This document shows positions 30,301-41,881 of a stretch of 64,000 nt of DNA, in pieces. This stretch comes from Limnanthes douglasii subsp. nivea. Its lineage: Eukaryota > Streptophyta > Magnoliopsida > Brassicales > Limnanthaceae. Position 1 is the stretch's first letter. Every line of letters begins with the position of its first letter. The notes beneath the pieces are model-generated. The model was not told the origin of the DNA. It saw nothing but the letters and a program-made list of their open reading frames with translations, and made no database searches. The stretch covers positions 122,520,771 to 122,584,770 of the forward strand of contig JAUPFV010000001.1 in assembly GCA_036936605.1 (NCBI GenBank), written 5' to 3'. A program made the translations under genes and the position numbers.

Positions 30301-31530
30301 ATAATGTGCTTGTATGCCAAGAGAACTGTGTTGTTGTAAATAAACAACAAGTAACAAAAAACCTCTAAATAAATAAAATATATATTAGTTAAACTTTAAA
30401 TTTATTAACTAAAATAACTAAATACTAACATGCCCGACGAAGCGTTGAACGCCTCGTGCTCTTTATAGTCAGGGAATAGAGATATTTTGTTGCATGCTAA
30501 AAATACAAACAACTTTGTTTTCTCATCCGTATAAATCGCGTCAACTGCTTCCTCATCGAGAACATCCTGATCAGGGTCACTTGTTACATTCGCCATAATG
30601 CTAGCTACATTTGTGTGTGGTGATAAACGGTGACCTGAAGGTGGTGGTGATCGATGCGCTGGTGGTGTTGAACGGTGTCCTAAAGGTGGTGAAGCATGGC
30701 TAGATGATCCACCACCAACAGGTCGACTGGTTTAGCATTCCTTTGACCCTTATGAATGTGGCGCAATGACCTTTCGTTGTACTCCTCCAACTCATTCTTT
30801 GTATGTGTTCGCCTACTTTTTTTTCTTGGGGTATTTCAAGTTCGACGGACTTAACAATGCCAATATTTTTCCCATGATGAATTATCTTCGATCGTGGGAG
30901 ACCGTCCTTCCAGAGGCCAACAATCTGCATACTCAAATAAACCCGGAAAAAATTTATTAGTAACAATCACCGACGCACCGATGGGACAAAGCAGTCATTT
31001 TCCAGCCAATTCTCGCAAGGAAAATTAACAAAATCAGACAACAATCCACTAAAAATCCTAACACACATCAAACAATCCATATCAACAAAAACTAACCTAA
31101 AACAAACTAAAATCAACCACCTAAATTAAAAATTGAAAAATATATAAAAAAAAATTACTTTGATGGAGAAGGGGGTTTTTAACTTTTCTCACCATGGTGG
31201 AGGAGGAGAAAAGGATGCAGCACGCCCGGAGAAAAGGATGCGGCACGCCCGAATTTAGGTTTGTCGGATTTTAGAGATGAGAGAAAAAAATGCGTAGAGA
31301 AAATAAAGAGAGTGAATAGAGGATGGTTGAATTTTGTTCTTGACACAACAGAAGGTGTGGATATGGTGAAAAACACTTTTGAATATTAGAAAATATCAAA
31401 ATAAAAGGAAATTGGTTTATATGGGTTTATACTAATTTAGGATGAATTTAGAATTGGATGGGCATAGATGCTGAGTTGGATAAACTTAAAATGGGATGAA
31501 AATAGTCTTTCGGGTGATTTTAGCATCACC
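30300..31530. other. Right end of the MULE, unassigned
   Basis: A 62-codon acidic frame (30596-30405, minus; MANVTSDPDQDVLDEEAVDA) may be a first exon of the PMD gene. A 22-bp duplication (GGAGAAAAGGATGCNGCACG) lies at about 31204-31245. The rest has no recognised content. Confidence 0.35.
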
Positions 31531-31592
31531 TTTAATAATATTATTTAAAATAAAATATGCATTGCTACCTAATAATGGAGGTGAGCCTTATG

Positions 31593-31648
31593 TGAAATAA
31601 TTTGTCCCGGCCGCCTTGTTTGAAATAATTTGTCCCGGCCGCCTTGTT
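31593..31648. repeat. Perfect 28-bp tandem duplication upstream of the terpene synthase
   Basis: 31593-31620 and 31621-31648 are identical and contain the GC-rich palindrome CGGCCG. The repeat ends 32 bases before the TATA box. A regulatory role is possible but not shown. Confidence 0.9.
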
Positions 31649-31679
31649 TGAAATTCAACTAAGTATCTTACAGAGATAA

Positions 31680-31687
31680 TATAAATA
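31680..31687 (+). promoter_or_regulatory. TATA box of the terpene synthase gene
   Basis: TATAAATA, an ideal plant TATA box, lies 88 bases before the ATG at 31776. That predicts a start near 31712 and a 5' UTR of about 60 bases that is rich in CT just before the ATG. Confidence 0.6.
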
Positions 31688-31775
31688 ACCAACTTAGACA
31701 CCACATGTACCACACTAGATATTATTTATATAATCAGATAAACAAACCTTTTCTTCTTCTTTATCGAGATTCGAG

Positions 31776-34234
31776 ATGAATTATAACACTATAGCAACAG
31801 AGGAGAAGATTCGACCATTGGCCAACTTTCCTCCATCCATTTGGGGCGATCGTTTCACATCGTTCACTTCTGATGACTCGGTAAGAACCAAGAAGAGACC
31901 TTGTTCTTTCTTGTTGGATAATTCGTTGAGAAGACAACTTGTTCATTCTTATCGAATTATACCTGTAATAGCCAAAGAGTTCCGATTTTACACTACCAAA
32001 ATCTGACACTGTTTCTAAGATAAATTTTGTAGGTGGATATATAAAAAAATTATAATGTCCTTTTGTCCATTACATATATATATATATGTTTGTTAATATT
32101 TCATGTTTGTTAATATTTCAGAATGATCAACTTAAACTTCTATTTAAATTCATGGACAGGAATTTGAATCTTATTCGGAGAAATGTAAGGACTTGAAATT
32201 TAAGGTAAGAAATATGTTAAAGTCCTCGCGGGATGATCTAGGGAAAAGTGTTGATCTGATCGACTGTGTTTGTCGGCTCGGCATCTCATATCACTTTGAA
32301 GAGCAGATTGACGGGCAACTCAAACATCTCTTCGGCACAAAGCAAAAAGTTATAGAAAACAACGATTATGATTTGCGTACCGTTGCACTCATTTTTCGAG
32401 TTTTTAGACAACATGGATACAAAATCTCTAGTGGTAAGTGGCTTTACATAATTTTTCTCCATTTTATATGTCACTAAAAAGATGGGCGACCAAAAATGTT
32501 TCTAAAGCTATTTAGTTTATATAAACCAGATGTGTTTAACAAATTTTTGGACAAAGATGGAAAGTTCGTGGAAGGACTGAAGGATGATGTAAAGGGAATG
32601 TTGAGCTTATACGAAGCTTGCTATCTCGGAACTAAGGGAGAGGAAGTTGTCGACGAAGCCCTTACGTTTACAACATCACATTTGGAGAGACTAGTGAACC
32701 TTGTATGCCCTAGTCTCTCTAAACACATATCCAATTCTCTCAACACGCCTTTCCACAAAGGCATTCCACGACTAGAAAGTAGAAAGTACATTGATTTTTA
32801 TGGAGAAGATGAGGGTCGGAATGAAATGCTCTTAGTGTTTGCTAAACTAGATTTCAATTATGTTCAAGTTCTGCACCAAAAGGAGTTGAAACATCTTTGC
32901 TGGTAACGTGGACCTGAAACATTCATTTGCTTTTTAAGAGCTAATATGACTTTATGTAACATTAGAATGTTTGGTTTTAATTATTTTCTTTCCAAAACTC
33001 AAATGACTCTTTTTTGCATTACACTAGCTGGTGGAAGAACTTGATGCTCAAAGACAGTCTATCTTATGCAAGAGATAGATTGGTAGAAATGTACTTTTGG
33101 GCGGTTGGAGTAATCTTTGAGCCGCGTTATTCGCGTGCTCGAATGATATTGACTAAGAAACTAGTGTTTTTAACGCTTATAGATGACACATATGACTCGT
33201 ATGGTCTACTTAATGAACTTGAAGCTTTTTCAGAAGCTTTTGAAAGGTATGATAAATTTTTTGTTAAATCTTTTAAGTCCTTTCTATTTGAATTATTTCA
33301 AAGTCATATGTTAACCGTACTCAGTCTCTTGTATCATCCGATTAATATGTTTATGCATAGGTGGGACACTTCAGTGATCGAGAATCTGCCATACTACATG
33401 CAAATTTTGTACAGAGTCGTCGTAAATGGTTATGAACAATTTGAGGAAGACGCAGGAAGTGAATGTGGTGAGGGTAGACTTGCTCATGCAATCGAGGAGG
33501 TAATTCAAAATATCACAATATAACTAACTGCAATAGACTGATTGTGTATTATAGAACTATATTATAATCATCAGGTGAAGAAAGTTGTTAGAGTATACCT
33601 GACTGAAGCTCGATGGTGCAACCAAGGATATGTGCCAACCTACGAGGAATACATGGCTATTGGACGCGTGAACTGTGGTATAGATACAATGAGTTCAACA
33701 GCACTCATAGCAATGGGTGAAGAGGCAGGGGACCAAGCATACAAATGGTTGGACTCTGATCCTAAACTTGTCACAATTATAGAGACATGTGGTCGTCTTC
33801 TTAATGACACTTCAACCCGCAAGGTATGAAATATGCTTGTATGGAAAAAGCATTTGATTATATCAGAAAGATCTTGTGTGTTATTTTAACGTAAATGTTT
33901 CATTGAATATACCTTGTTACTAAGACAGTTAAACTAATAACAGCATGAGAACGAAGGACATGCTTTTCATAGCGTCTCGTGCTACATGAAACAATATGGT
34001 ACACCAAAAGATGAGGTGATTACAATGTTCAAGAATTATATCAAAGATGGATGGAAGGATATCAACGAGGAACTGATGCGTCCAACCACGGTTTCACCAT
34101 CCCTTCTTACACGAGTTATAAACTTCATGCGTGTATTTGAAGCTCATTACAACAGCGGAGTCGACAAATTCACTTATACTGAATTGACAAAAGATTACAT
34201 CTCTTTATTGTTCATCAATCCATTTGAAGTGTAG
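31776..34234 (+). CDS. TPS: Sesquiterpene synthase (TPS-a type), seven exons, intact
   Basis: Class I terpene synthase that ionises a prenyl diphosphate, most likely farnesyl diphosphate in the cytosol, to a cyclic sesquiterpene; the product cannot be predicted. Exons: 31776-31880, 32160-32433, 32530-32902, 33028-33246, 33361-33499, 33575-33823, 33944-34234, all with GT/AG borders. They sum to 1650 nt, 549 codons plus stop, no break. Exons 4-6 have the classic 219, 139 and 249 nt. Motifs: [11 protein letters not shown] (RPX8W) at residue 13, [10 protein letters not shown] (RxR region) in exon 4, DDTYD metal site in exon 4, and NDTSTRKHE (NSE/DTE metal site) across exons 6-7. No plastid transit peptide precedes RPX8W. 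A Cys pair (CCWWK) replaces the usual S-R before WWK. A MULE ends 235 bp upstream; decayed paralogue pieces lie downstream. Confidence 0.95.
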
Positions 34235-34297
34235 CATAAATTCTGAGCATGTTTGTGTTTGTGTTTTCATGTTTCCAGGTTTCTATCTTAATCTTTA

Positions 34298-34303
34298 AAT
34301 AAA
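34298..34303 (+). terminator. Polyadenylation signal of the terpene synthase
   Basis: AATAAA lies 64 bases after the stop codon, preceded by a T-rich and TGTTTGTG-rich stretch typical of plant 3' UTR upstream elements. Confidence 0.55.
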
Positions 34304-34415
34304 GTAAATCATATTACTTTCTTTTGTAATCTCTTTCTAAAAATTCAAATGCGAGTAATTCTCAAGTCTGATCTTATAAATTTTTATTGCGTTAAGGGTG
34401 TCATTTCGAGACAAC

Positions 34416-35495
34416 TTAACTTATGGAAAAGATATGCAACATCAGCATTAGGGATGACAATGGGTCGGGATGGGCGCGGGTACAGCTAAACCCGTAACCC
34501 ATTCGTCTATGTTTTTCTAAACTCATACCCTAACCCGTACCCGTCGGGTAGTAATATTTTTTTTCCACACCCAAATCCGTCGGGTTCGGGTACCCATATG
34601 ATTAAAAATATTATTAAATCTTCTAGAATTTGATATTAATTCAAAAAAAATAAAGGAAACATATTTAAAAATATAAATTTAAATATGTTAGTAACTTTTT
34701 TTTAATAATTAATATATGGTTTCGTTATATGTTAGTAAATATTTTTTAATTTAATTAATAATAATATTATTTGACAGAAAAATGAAAAATATTTTCAAAA
34801 GAGATATTGAAAAATCAAATTCAATATTTAAATGTAGAATGATATTCGTCAAAATATACTATAATCATTATAAGTAGCAAATATTTTGTTTAAATGTAGA
34901 ATGATATTTTGTTTAATTAACAAATTTAGGATGATATTTTTTAAAATATATTGATTATTCTCAGTTTTGTAGAGAGAAAAAACAAAATCTTTTAAAAAAT
35001 TAAATTAAATGTTTAAATGTAGAATAATATTTTCAAAATATATATATACATTTAAAAATAATAAATTATTTTAGCATTACATAATACAATACTAATATCA
35101 GTAATTTTATTTTTATATAATATTAATTTTACGGGTACCCGTCGGTATTACCCAATGGGTGGGGTTCGGGTTGGGTACCCGTGGGAAATTTCTTAAACCC
35201 ATAACCCATCCCAAATCCGGCGGGTAGTAAATTTTCAAACCCACAACCCATCCGCGGAAATTTTTTTAAACCCATAACCCATCCCATCGGGTCGGGTACC
35301 CGCGGGTTTGGAAAAAATTGCCATCCCTAATCAGCATCAGAAGACTTAACAATTTCATGCGCATATTAAAAGTTCGTACAGCATTCGCGTGGACAAATTC
35401 ATACAATTCTTTTAGACGACTTATTATTTTCATACGCATATTAAAAGTTCGTACAACACCGAAGTGGACTAATTCATTTTTAGAAACATAAAAAA
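34416..35495 (+). pseudogene. Decayed terpene synthase exon-7 debris, tandemly repeated, split by a hAT-like element
   Basis: 34421-34448 (TATGGAAAAGATATGCAAC) resembles exon 7 around GGATGGAAGGATATCAACG. After the hAT-like insert, 35349-35405 (AATTTCATGCGCATATTAAA through TGGACAAATTCATACAATTC) matches the exon-7 stretch coding [19 protein letters not shown] at roughly 65 percent by eye. A second copy of the same stretch follows at 35423-35482. The frame is lost. It suggests a former tandem terpene synthase paralogue. Confidence 0.55.
34449..35329. mobile_element. hAT-like non-autonomous element (881 bp) with 8-bp target duplication
   Basis: Termini TAGGGATGACAA and, reverse-complemented, TAGGGATGGCAA. 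Flanked by perfect ATCAGCAT at 34441-34448 and 35330-35337. Both subterminal regions carry GGGTCGGGTACCCG-type units around an AT-rich core. No ORF. Same terminal family as 20888-21490 but a different length and core. Confidence 0.88.
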
Positions 35496-35559
35496 TTTAT
35501 CAATGAAAAAATAAAGTGATGAAAAAACTAGGCGCACAAAATAGTATATGAGTTAATCT

Positions 35560-36455
35560 TACGTCAACGGACAACATATTCTATCTTTATTATTGAGAAT
35601 GTTACGAAAATATTCGCTAAACACAAAAGACTCAATCACTCTATGTTTTACAATTTATAAATATAATAATGTGATTCACAAAACACACTCTTGGTGTTTA
35701 TCTCTCACATAACTTCGCTTTCTAAAATACCAATGTTTTTCTTTGAAATCACTAAACGGACAATTGAATCAACACTTTCTCTTCAATCAACTGTACCGCT
35801 GCTCCGCTCACACCGCTCGCACTAAAATTTTGTTTTGCTTCTTCTATTTATCGACTGTTCATTCAAACCCCTAACCTCATTTCAGTGAGACGGTTTATAT
35901 AAAACTCTAAAACTACAAACGCTCCATCTTTATTAAAGGATATAATAAAGTTATAATCCAATAAATACTAAAGACTAAATCCATTTTATCAATGATTATA
36001 ATAAAGTTCTAATCCAATAAACGATTCAGATTAAATCGGTTAATCAACGGTTGAGATAAAAAGCATACATAAAAGGTCAAATGAATAAGCCCGATTACAA
36101 CCAAGAACAAATTCAACACTATTGAAGTCACGAACAAATGTAGTTTCGGGAGACTGTTTTGGTCTAGCTCTACGACCACATGTTTTGGGCCCGCTCTCCG
36201 ACCATATGCTTTGGTTAAATACTACGCCCACATGCTTCGGTCCAGCTCTATTCTCCTTCGATTACATTACCACTAGTGTCGACATCTTGTCTCAGCTCTT
36301 AAATTCCAATAGGCGTATTTGCATCTAAGCCACAGCCCACACACCACCCAAGAGTTTAAATAGTTTTTGGGTATGAATGTCTTCATCGGATCCATCTTTG
36401 GCCCATGTAGGCATACTACAATACCTCTATTTAGGAGTTACTTCTAGCATACACC
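35560..36455 (-). repeat. Candidate 3' LTR of a Ty1/Copia element
   Basis: The minus strand starts TGTTAGGTGTATGCTAGAAG at 36455 next to Copia RNase H debris, and a TATA-like TTTATATAAACC lies at about 35888-35899. 36150-36255 holds four imperfect copies of a 33-bp unit (CCACATGCTTTGGTCCAGCTC type). The left limit is a guess and no second LTR is present. Confidence 0.4.
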
Positions 36456-36539
36456 TAACAATCTACATTTAAGCTAATGCTAACTCAGCATCTCTTATGC
36501 CCAATATTTTACTCTTTACAGACCTTCTCACATGGATCT

Positions 36540-37960
36540 TAAGTATTTTCTTCACTAGGAATCTTTGTCATCTTCACTTATTCTCTCCCAACCATGTCTT
36601 GGATAAAATGCAGCTTAATAATCTACGACTATAGTCTGCTCATGGAGCTTTGTTTTCTTCATTAAATGAAGAGCACTGTTATTATCACATAACATAATCG
36701 CATATTGTTTCATACTAGTGGTTTCACTCAACAATACCTTCAGTCAAATAACTTCCTTCATGGAATCCGTAGTAGCCATATATTCGACTTCTATAGATGA
36801 CTGCGCAATGAATATCTGTAAACAAGACTTCCAGCTAATCACTCTTCCAAGCATAGTAAACAGATAACCCAATGTAAAACCCCATGTGTCAAGGAAACCT
36901 CCATAACATAATCATAGTCCACATACCCTTTCAACACTACATAGAGTGTATCATTATGATTGTAACATAACCCAACAACAACTAAACCTTTCAAGTATTT
37001 CATGAGTCACTTTGAGTGTATGTCAATATGAATTCTACGTATTAGACATAAATGTCCTTAAAACACTTACGACGTAGGGAAAATCAATTCTCATGTAGAT
37101 CATATAATACGTAATCCTACCAAAAACATTAACATAATGTATCGCTAACATATACTTCTTATCTACAAATTCGGTTGGTGCTTGAGTGACACTAGGTTTC
37201 AGTTGGACACCAATGAGAGTTCGAACCTCTTTGGCTTTTGACATTGAGAACTTCCTTAGGATCTTATGTATATATTTGTATTGAGATAAGAATATATACC
37301 CATTCAGCATGTTCCTCCTGATATCAACATCAAGTATCATCATAGTTTTCACCATATCATTAATCTCAAGCTCTCATTTCAGTTGAGTATTCACCGTTTC
37401 ATTATTCTTTTTATCTCTTCCAGTTATTATGATATTATCTAAATACAATACCGATATGACATGTCTCTCCATGTGTATTTATCTACTCCAATAGATACAT
37501 TTGTCATAGTAGGTAGGGACGTACCAGATGGATCTAAAAAAAGCATCAAATCTTTTATTTCACTACCTTGGAGATTGTTTCAGCCAATAGAGAGGTATTT
37601 TCAACAAACATATTCTATATTCATCCCATTCTTCAAACCTTTTTGGCTAACACATATAAATGATGTCCTCTAATTCTTCGTGCACAAATGCACTAGTAAC
37701 ATCTATTTGATCTAGCTCAAGATCAAATCCAGCAACAATTAACACTAGATACTTTATAGAGGCTCATTAAAATAAACTTCTTCTTTTTGCGTAAACCACA
37801 TAGCCACCAGTTTAGCCTTGTATTTGGGTAACTCCATACCATGAATACATGGCTTCCTTTTGAATATACATTTACTCAGAACAAGCTTCTGACCTTTTGG
37901 CTGCTTCACAAGAATCTAGTTGTTCATCTTCTTTAGACTTATCAGTTCTTTCCTCTACCG
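36540..37960 (-). pseudogene. Ty1/Copia pol remnant (reverse transcriptase and RNase H)
   Basis: From right to left the minus strand gives YKAKLVAMWFTQKEEVYFNE (start of Copia RT), IPLYWLKQSPR, then ILDVDIRRNMLNGYIFLSQY, KYIHKILRKFSMSKAKEV and YMIYMRIDFPYVVSVLRTFM at 37355-37035, then RNase H words SIEVEYMATTDSMKEVIWLK and CDNNSALHLMKKTKLHEQT. This is the ordered end of a Copia polyprotein. Stops and frameshifts are frequent. Gag and integrase are missing; the right side is cut by LINE copy 2 near 37970. Confidence 0.8.
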
Positions 37961-37974
37961 TCTGTTTGGATATG

Positions 37975-40295
37975 TTAAGTGGATCTAACTTTCTCATTTG
38001 AAAAGATAGGTCTTTCATATTGGAACTTCGTTAGAAAGTCCTCCAATGTCTAAATTTTGATTGTAATACTCAGTTCATACTGAATGTCATAATCATTTAA
38101 ATATACTGTATGTAATCTAGCCTTGTTAACAAAACTATAGAATACTTTAGTATTCTTGTCTCCATGTTTCAAACATTTTCTATAACACTTTTGCTGCAAA
38201 AAATTCTATTCCATAATAAGGGAAAGCATGAGATTGCATTAGCTTTAGACATCTCTATTTTAGTGTAAGTATTGTTGGTTTTTTGGTGCTTGATTTCCAG
38301 CTTCTTAACCTCGTCTTCAGATACTTGAACTTTATCAAATATATTTCCAAAATGAGTGTTGTTCCAATATTTTAGATCAAATTTAAACTTCATTAGCTTT
38401 TGCGAAAAAATATAAAAAGGGAAACCACTTATAGACTTATTCCAACTCTTATCCACAATCTTAAGAAAACCATCATCCATGATCCAAATATTTTGAAACT
38501 TAGAACATTTTTTAGTGTTTAAACTAGTCTTTCTGATGGTTATATTTAAAGACGCATGGTCAGAACAATTAGCTCAGGCAGAGTTTATTAGAAATCTGTG
38601 CAACCTTTCCCACTTGGATTTATTAGACCAAGTTTACTTGGAACCACTATAACCCGTATTCTCAAGATGACACTCTCTAATAATGTCATTGAAGTCCTCA
38701 ACATTATTAAGATAAAAATTAGAACAGCCCAACTTCTCTTCAGGAGAGGTAACAACGTTAAAATCTCCCATTATGATCCATTCTTTCACAGTAGTTGATA
38801 TGACTCTCAACTCATCCAAAGCTCATGTCTATAGTACGTTTGGCTCTTAGCATATATAATTGTAAGAAAAAAACTTTTGTTAATGTTAGCATAATTGATT
38901 TCAGTGTGTAAACACTGCTGACCATCTTTAAGAATCTTAACAGAGTAATCATTGTTCCAACAAAGCCAAATATTATTAGAGCAGTTAAAAGTAGATTTAA
39001 CCAAACCAATTTTAGAAGAAATAGAATGAAGATTTTCTTCATTGATTATAGGCTCTTGGATTTCTACAAATTTGATTTGATATTTCTTAATAATAAACTT
39101 TAATATTCTAATACAAGATTGGTTCTTGATTCCTCGAATGTTCCAACTTAGAATCTTAATCATCTTGATTTGGAGTAGGCCTGTTTGTTAGATACCAAAA
39201 ACTTTGAGTATTTAATGGCAAGACTTATAACTTTCTTTCTTCCACGAGCTTCTTTCAGTTTCTTGTTTAAGATATCTCGGAATTCGGATATCAACCTCTT
39301 GGTTATTAATTATTAGGGTAGTAAGCATACTTCTAATATTTTATTGAACTGGAGAAACATATCCTGATATTTTAATTTCATATTCAAGAGAAGTGAAAGC
39401 CTCATATCCAGCTTTAAGAGATTTTATTGCCTCAATTACTTCTCTATCTTTGGTGTCTTAGATTCTGTATTTTTCGTCTGTTTTCTAGACTTGAAGTCTT
39501 AATCCTTGAGAAGTAAGTTATTTCCATAAAGATTATTATCAATATTGTTATTTACAATGATTGACTTGATCTTGTGGATGTTTATGTTTATCTGCTTGGT
39601 GTTGATTTCGTTAGAATTATCTTATTTTTCCTGATTGTTATTGGTAACCTCATTCTGAATGTCTTCGTTGGTTTTTTTGCAGGGGCTTTGTCATGGCCCA
39701 TATGATAACAAATACTGCAATAATTTGGCACATTTTGTAGGTGACTTTCAACCAGCAACCCTGGTTCTCTCTAAATCCAACCCATATTTGGTGTTGCGGG
39801 TTTTTTGTTATATCGATTTTCACCCAAGCACAACAAGCATTCTAAAATGCTCTGTTTTTAGAGGGAACTTTAATAGTTAACAGATCTCCAAGAGTTTCAG
39901 CCAGGATTTGAATCATATTCTCATTAAAGAGAAATTCAGGTACATTATCAAATCTAACCCAAATCGGACTCGTATGATTTTAGTATTTTGGGTTAAAGTC
40001 CAGCTTCCATTTCAGATGCCTCATAGTTGCATCTCCCGGAAACCAAATTGTTTTAACCTAGATTTAACATACATCCTCTTTTGAATCAAATTCCAGAAAG
40101 ATATGTTTGGAATTCCAGATATAGTAACTATAATATCTTTTGAATTTGAAAGATTGTAAAAATTTATTAAGTTTATCTTTCTTAGGTATGCCTTGAGTGA
40201 ATTGTTTGATGAGAGTGTGCTTGGAGTTAGCCATAAGTCTGTCTTTTACCTCCTGGTTGTGCTTAATGGATACATGATCCATTTTCTGCACAATG
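37975..40295 (-). mobile_element. LINE (L1-type), copy 2, with ORF1 and endonuclease but no RT
   Basis: ORF1: 40291-40064 starts MQKMDHVSIKHNQ and contains FLEFDSKEDV; DUF4283-like words (WVRFDNVPEFLFNEN) follow. The zinc knuckle near 39722-39690 (YCSICYHMGHDKAPA) has lost its last Cys. ORF2: 39163 starts MIKILSWNIRGIKNQSC with IQEP. 38798-38750 gives WIIMGDFNVVTSPEEKLGC (catalytic GDFN). 38480-38169 continues to the linker GDKNTKVFYSFVNK, where the copy ends against Copia debris. Same family as copy 1. Loss of the 3' half is the reverse of the usual 5' truncation. Confidence 0.8.
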
Positions 40296-41109
40296 CTTGT
40301 TGGTTTGAATTCTTAGACGTTAGGTTGATTACGTAGAGTATCTGCATAAGTTTTTATTGTTTGATTTGCTTCAGGGTTTTGAATGTTGGTAAATTTGTGG
40401 CTTCTATTTTTTATTTGCTTCAAAGAATTTGGATGATGTTTGAAGATCATGATAATCTTCATAAGAGTGGAATTCGATACTAAGATTTGTATTCATCAAG
40501 GTAGGAGAAACTAAACTGAAGATACTTTCTTAAGGATCAAGAAGGTATTTGGAGAGAAAGCATTCTTCAAAAGATTTTTTCCTATACAAAAAATTAGTTA
40601 TTACTAAAACAAACTTGTTTCCAATAATATATAAATCTTGTAATTCCAATAAAAACTAATTAGATTCTTCCACTAAATATTAATCAATAATATTTAAATT
40701 CTTATAAGTACTAATTTATTTTAATATAAATTTATCTTTAGTTTTTATTATTTAATCTAACATTGTGTTATTTGTTAACTTTGTCACTAAGATCAATGTC
40801 ACATTTGATATCGACATTCCAAAAATTTCTTGATTATTTTGACAATGAATATGAAAACATTATGATAAATGGTGGTGATGATTGATGGTACTATTGAAAA
40901 GTATAAAACTTTCAAAAATGTTTATATCTATTTTAATGTTTATTTCATATCATTTAAAACATGTTTTAGATTACTTATTTGATAAAAAATTATATTTTTT
41001 TAGTAACATTTAATGGTTTATTTAAGTATATTTGTTTTGGTTTAAAAAGTTTACATCTTAATTTATGTATAAATTAAAAAATAAAATCAAGTTTGAAATG
41101 CGTTCTGAA
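40296..41109. other. AT-rich sequence, no gene seen
   Basis: 40296-40560 may be the 5' UTR of LINE copy 2. The rest is low-complexity A/T. Confidence 0.4.
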
Positions 41110-41316
41110 TGAGTCGAACCGAATCGAAAAATCAAATTAGTAAAAATATTGTTTGTGGACCGTGTCGAATTGACCGGGAGACGGGTGCAGAACAGATTCG
41201 GACTCAAAAATATTAAATCTGCAACGGGCTGGCCGGATTAGGGTTCAAGAGAAAAAAAAAAAAAGGGCTCAAACAGATTACGAACCCACTCTAAACCTGC
41301 CCATTGTCATCCTTGC
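41110..41316. repeat. Decayed end of a hAT-like element of the 20888-21490 family
   Basis: The word order AAAAATATTGTTTG, GGGAGACGGG, TCAAAAATATTAAATCTGCA, CGGGCTGGCCGG, AACCTGCCCATTGTCATCCTT parallels 21318-21488. Most differences are C to T or G to A, as expected from decay of methylated cytosines. The left half and target duplication were not found. Confidence 0.6.
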
Positions 41317-41417
41317 TAGTGTAGACTTTCACTAGTTAGTAATATAACCAAATGCGATTGAGGACTAAACCAAATGCCTTTGAGTGATTTATAATACAAA
41401 ACTAAACTGTAATGGTC

Positions 41418-41516
41418 AAATGGAAAAGTTGTACTTCTTCCTGATTGAAGCACAGTGGTGGAGCCAAGGATATGTGGGCTACAAGGAGCATATGGCTATT
41501 GCACGAACTAATACCT
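41418..41516 (+). pseudogene. Terpene synthase exon-6 fragment
   Basis: The + strand reads YFFLIEAQWWSQGYVGYKEH, then MAIARTNT, which matches exon 6 of the intact gene ([20 protein letters not shown], then MAIGRVN) with Pro-Thr deleted. Nothing before or after matches, so it is an isolated fragment about 7.6 kb downstream of the intact gene's exon 6. Confidence 0.75.
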
Positions 41517-41881
41517 GTATGAAAACGAAGGAAGTGCCCTCTATGCAGCACAAAATTTCCATTTTCCTTTGAAACTTGTATATAACTTGGCTCCTGTTTA
41601 GAACTACCACTAAGCAAAATCTATATTTACTTTTATTTTCAAAATCAACAGTACTATCAAAGAGCATTTCGTTTCGCATTATCCATAGTATCCGCCTTAA
41701 CAAAACACATTTGTACCATTTCATCGCTTTAACTGATAAAGTTTCCAACGCAATCATACAGACGACTAATCCGCACTTGACGATAACAGAAACTTCTTTT
41801 TCTGGGCACCACACTCCTATAAGTACTATAACAGATGAAGAAAATAAACAACTGTATAGTCTATTAAGTCTAGATTATATC

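Larger units (their letters stand above)
25897..31531. mobile_element. MULE (Mutator-like) transposon, 5.6 kb, with 9-bp target duplication
   Basis: Terminal inverted repeats: AGGTCATGCTAAAATCATCC at 25897-25916 and, reverse-complemented from 31531, AGGTGATGCTAAAATCACCC. Flanked by identical TTAATAATA at 25888-25896 and 31532-31540. A 9-bp duplication is diagnostic of Mutator-like transposases. The terminal match falls off after about 22 bases. Cargo: a FAR1/MULE-type DNA-binding remnant (+), a plant-mobile-domain pseudogene (-), and degenerate palindromic and tandem repeats. No catalytic transposase core was seen, so it is non-autonomous now. Confidence 0.85.

Noticed and set aside
32121..32159. 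Alternative exon-2 start of the terpene synthase at the earlier CAG (32120)
   Set aside because: That reading reaches a stop within 25 codons, whereas the acceptor at 32159 keeps the terpene synthase frame.
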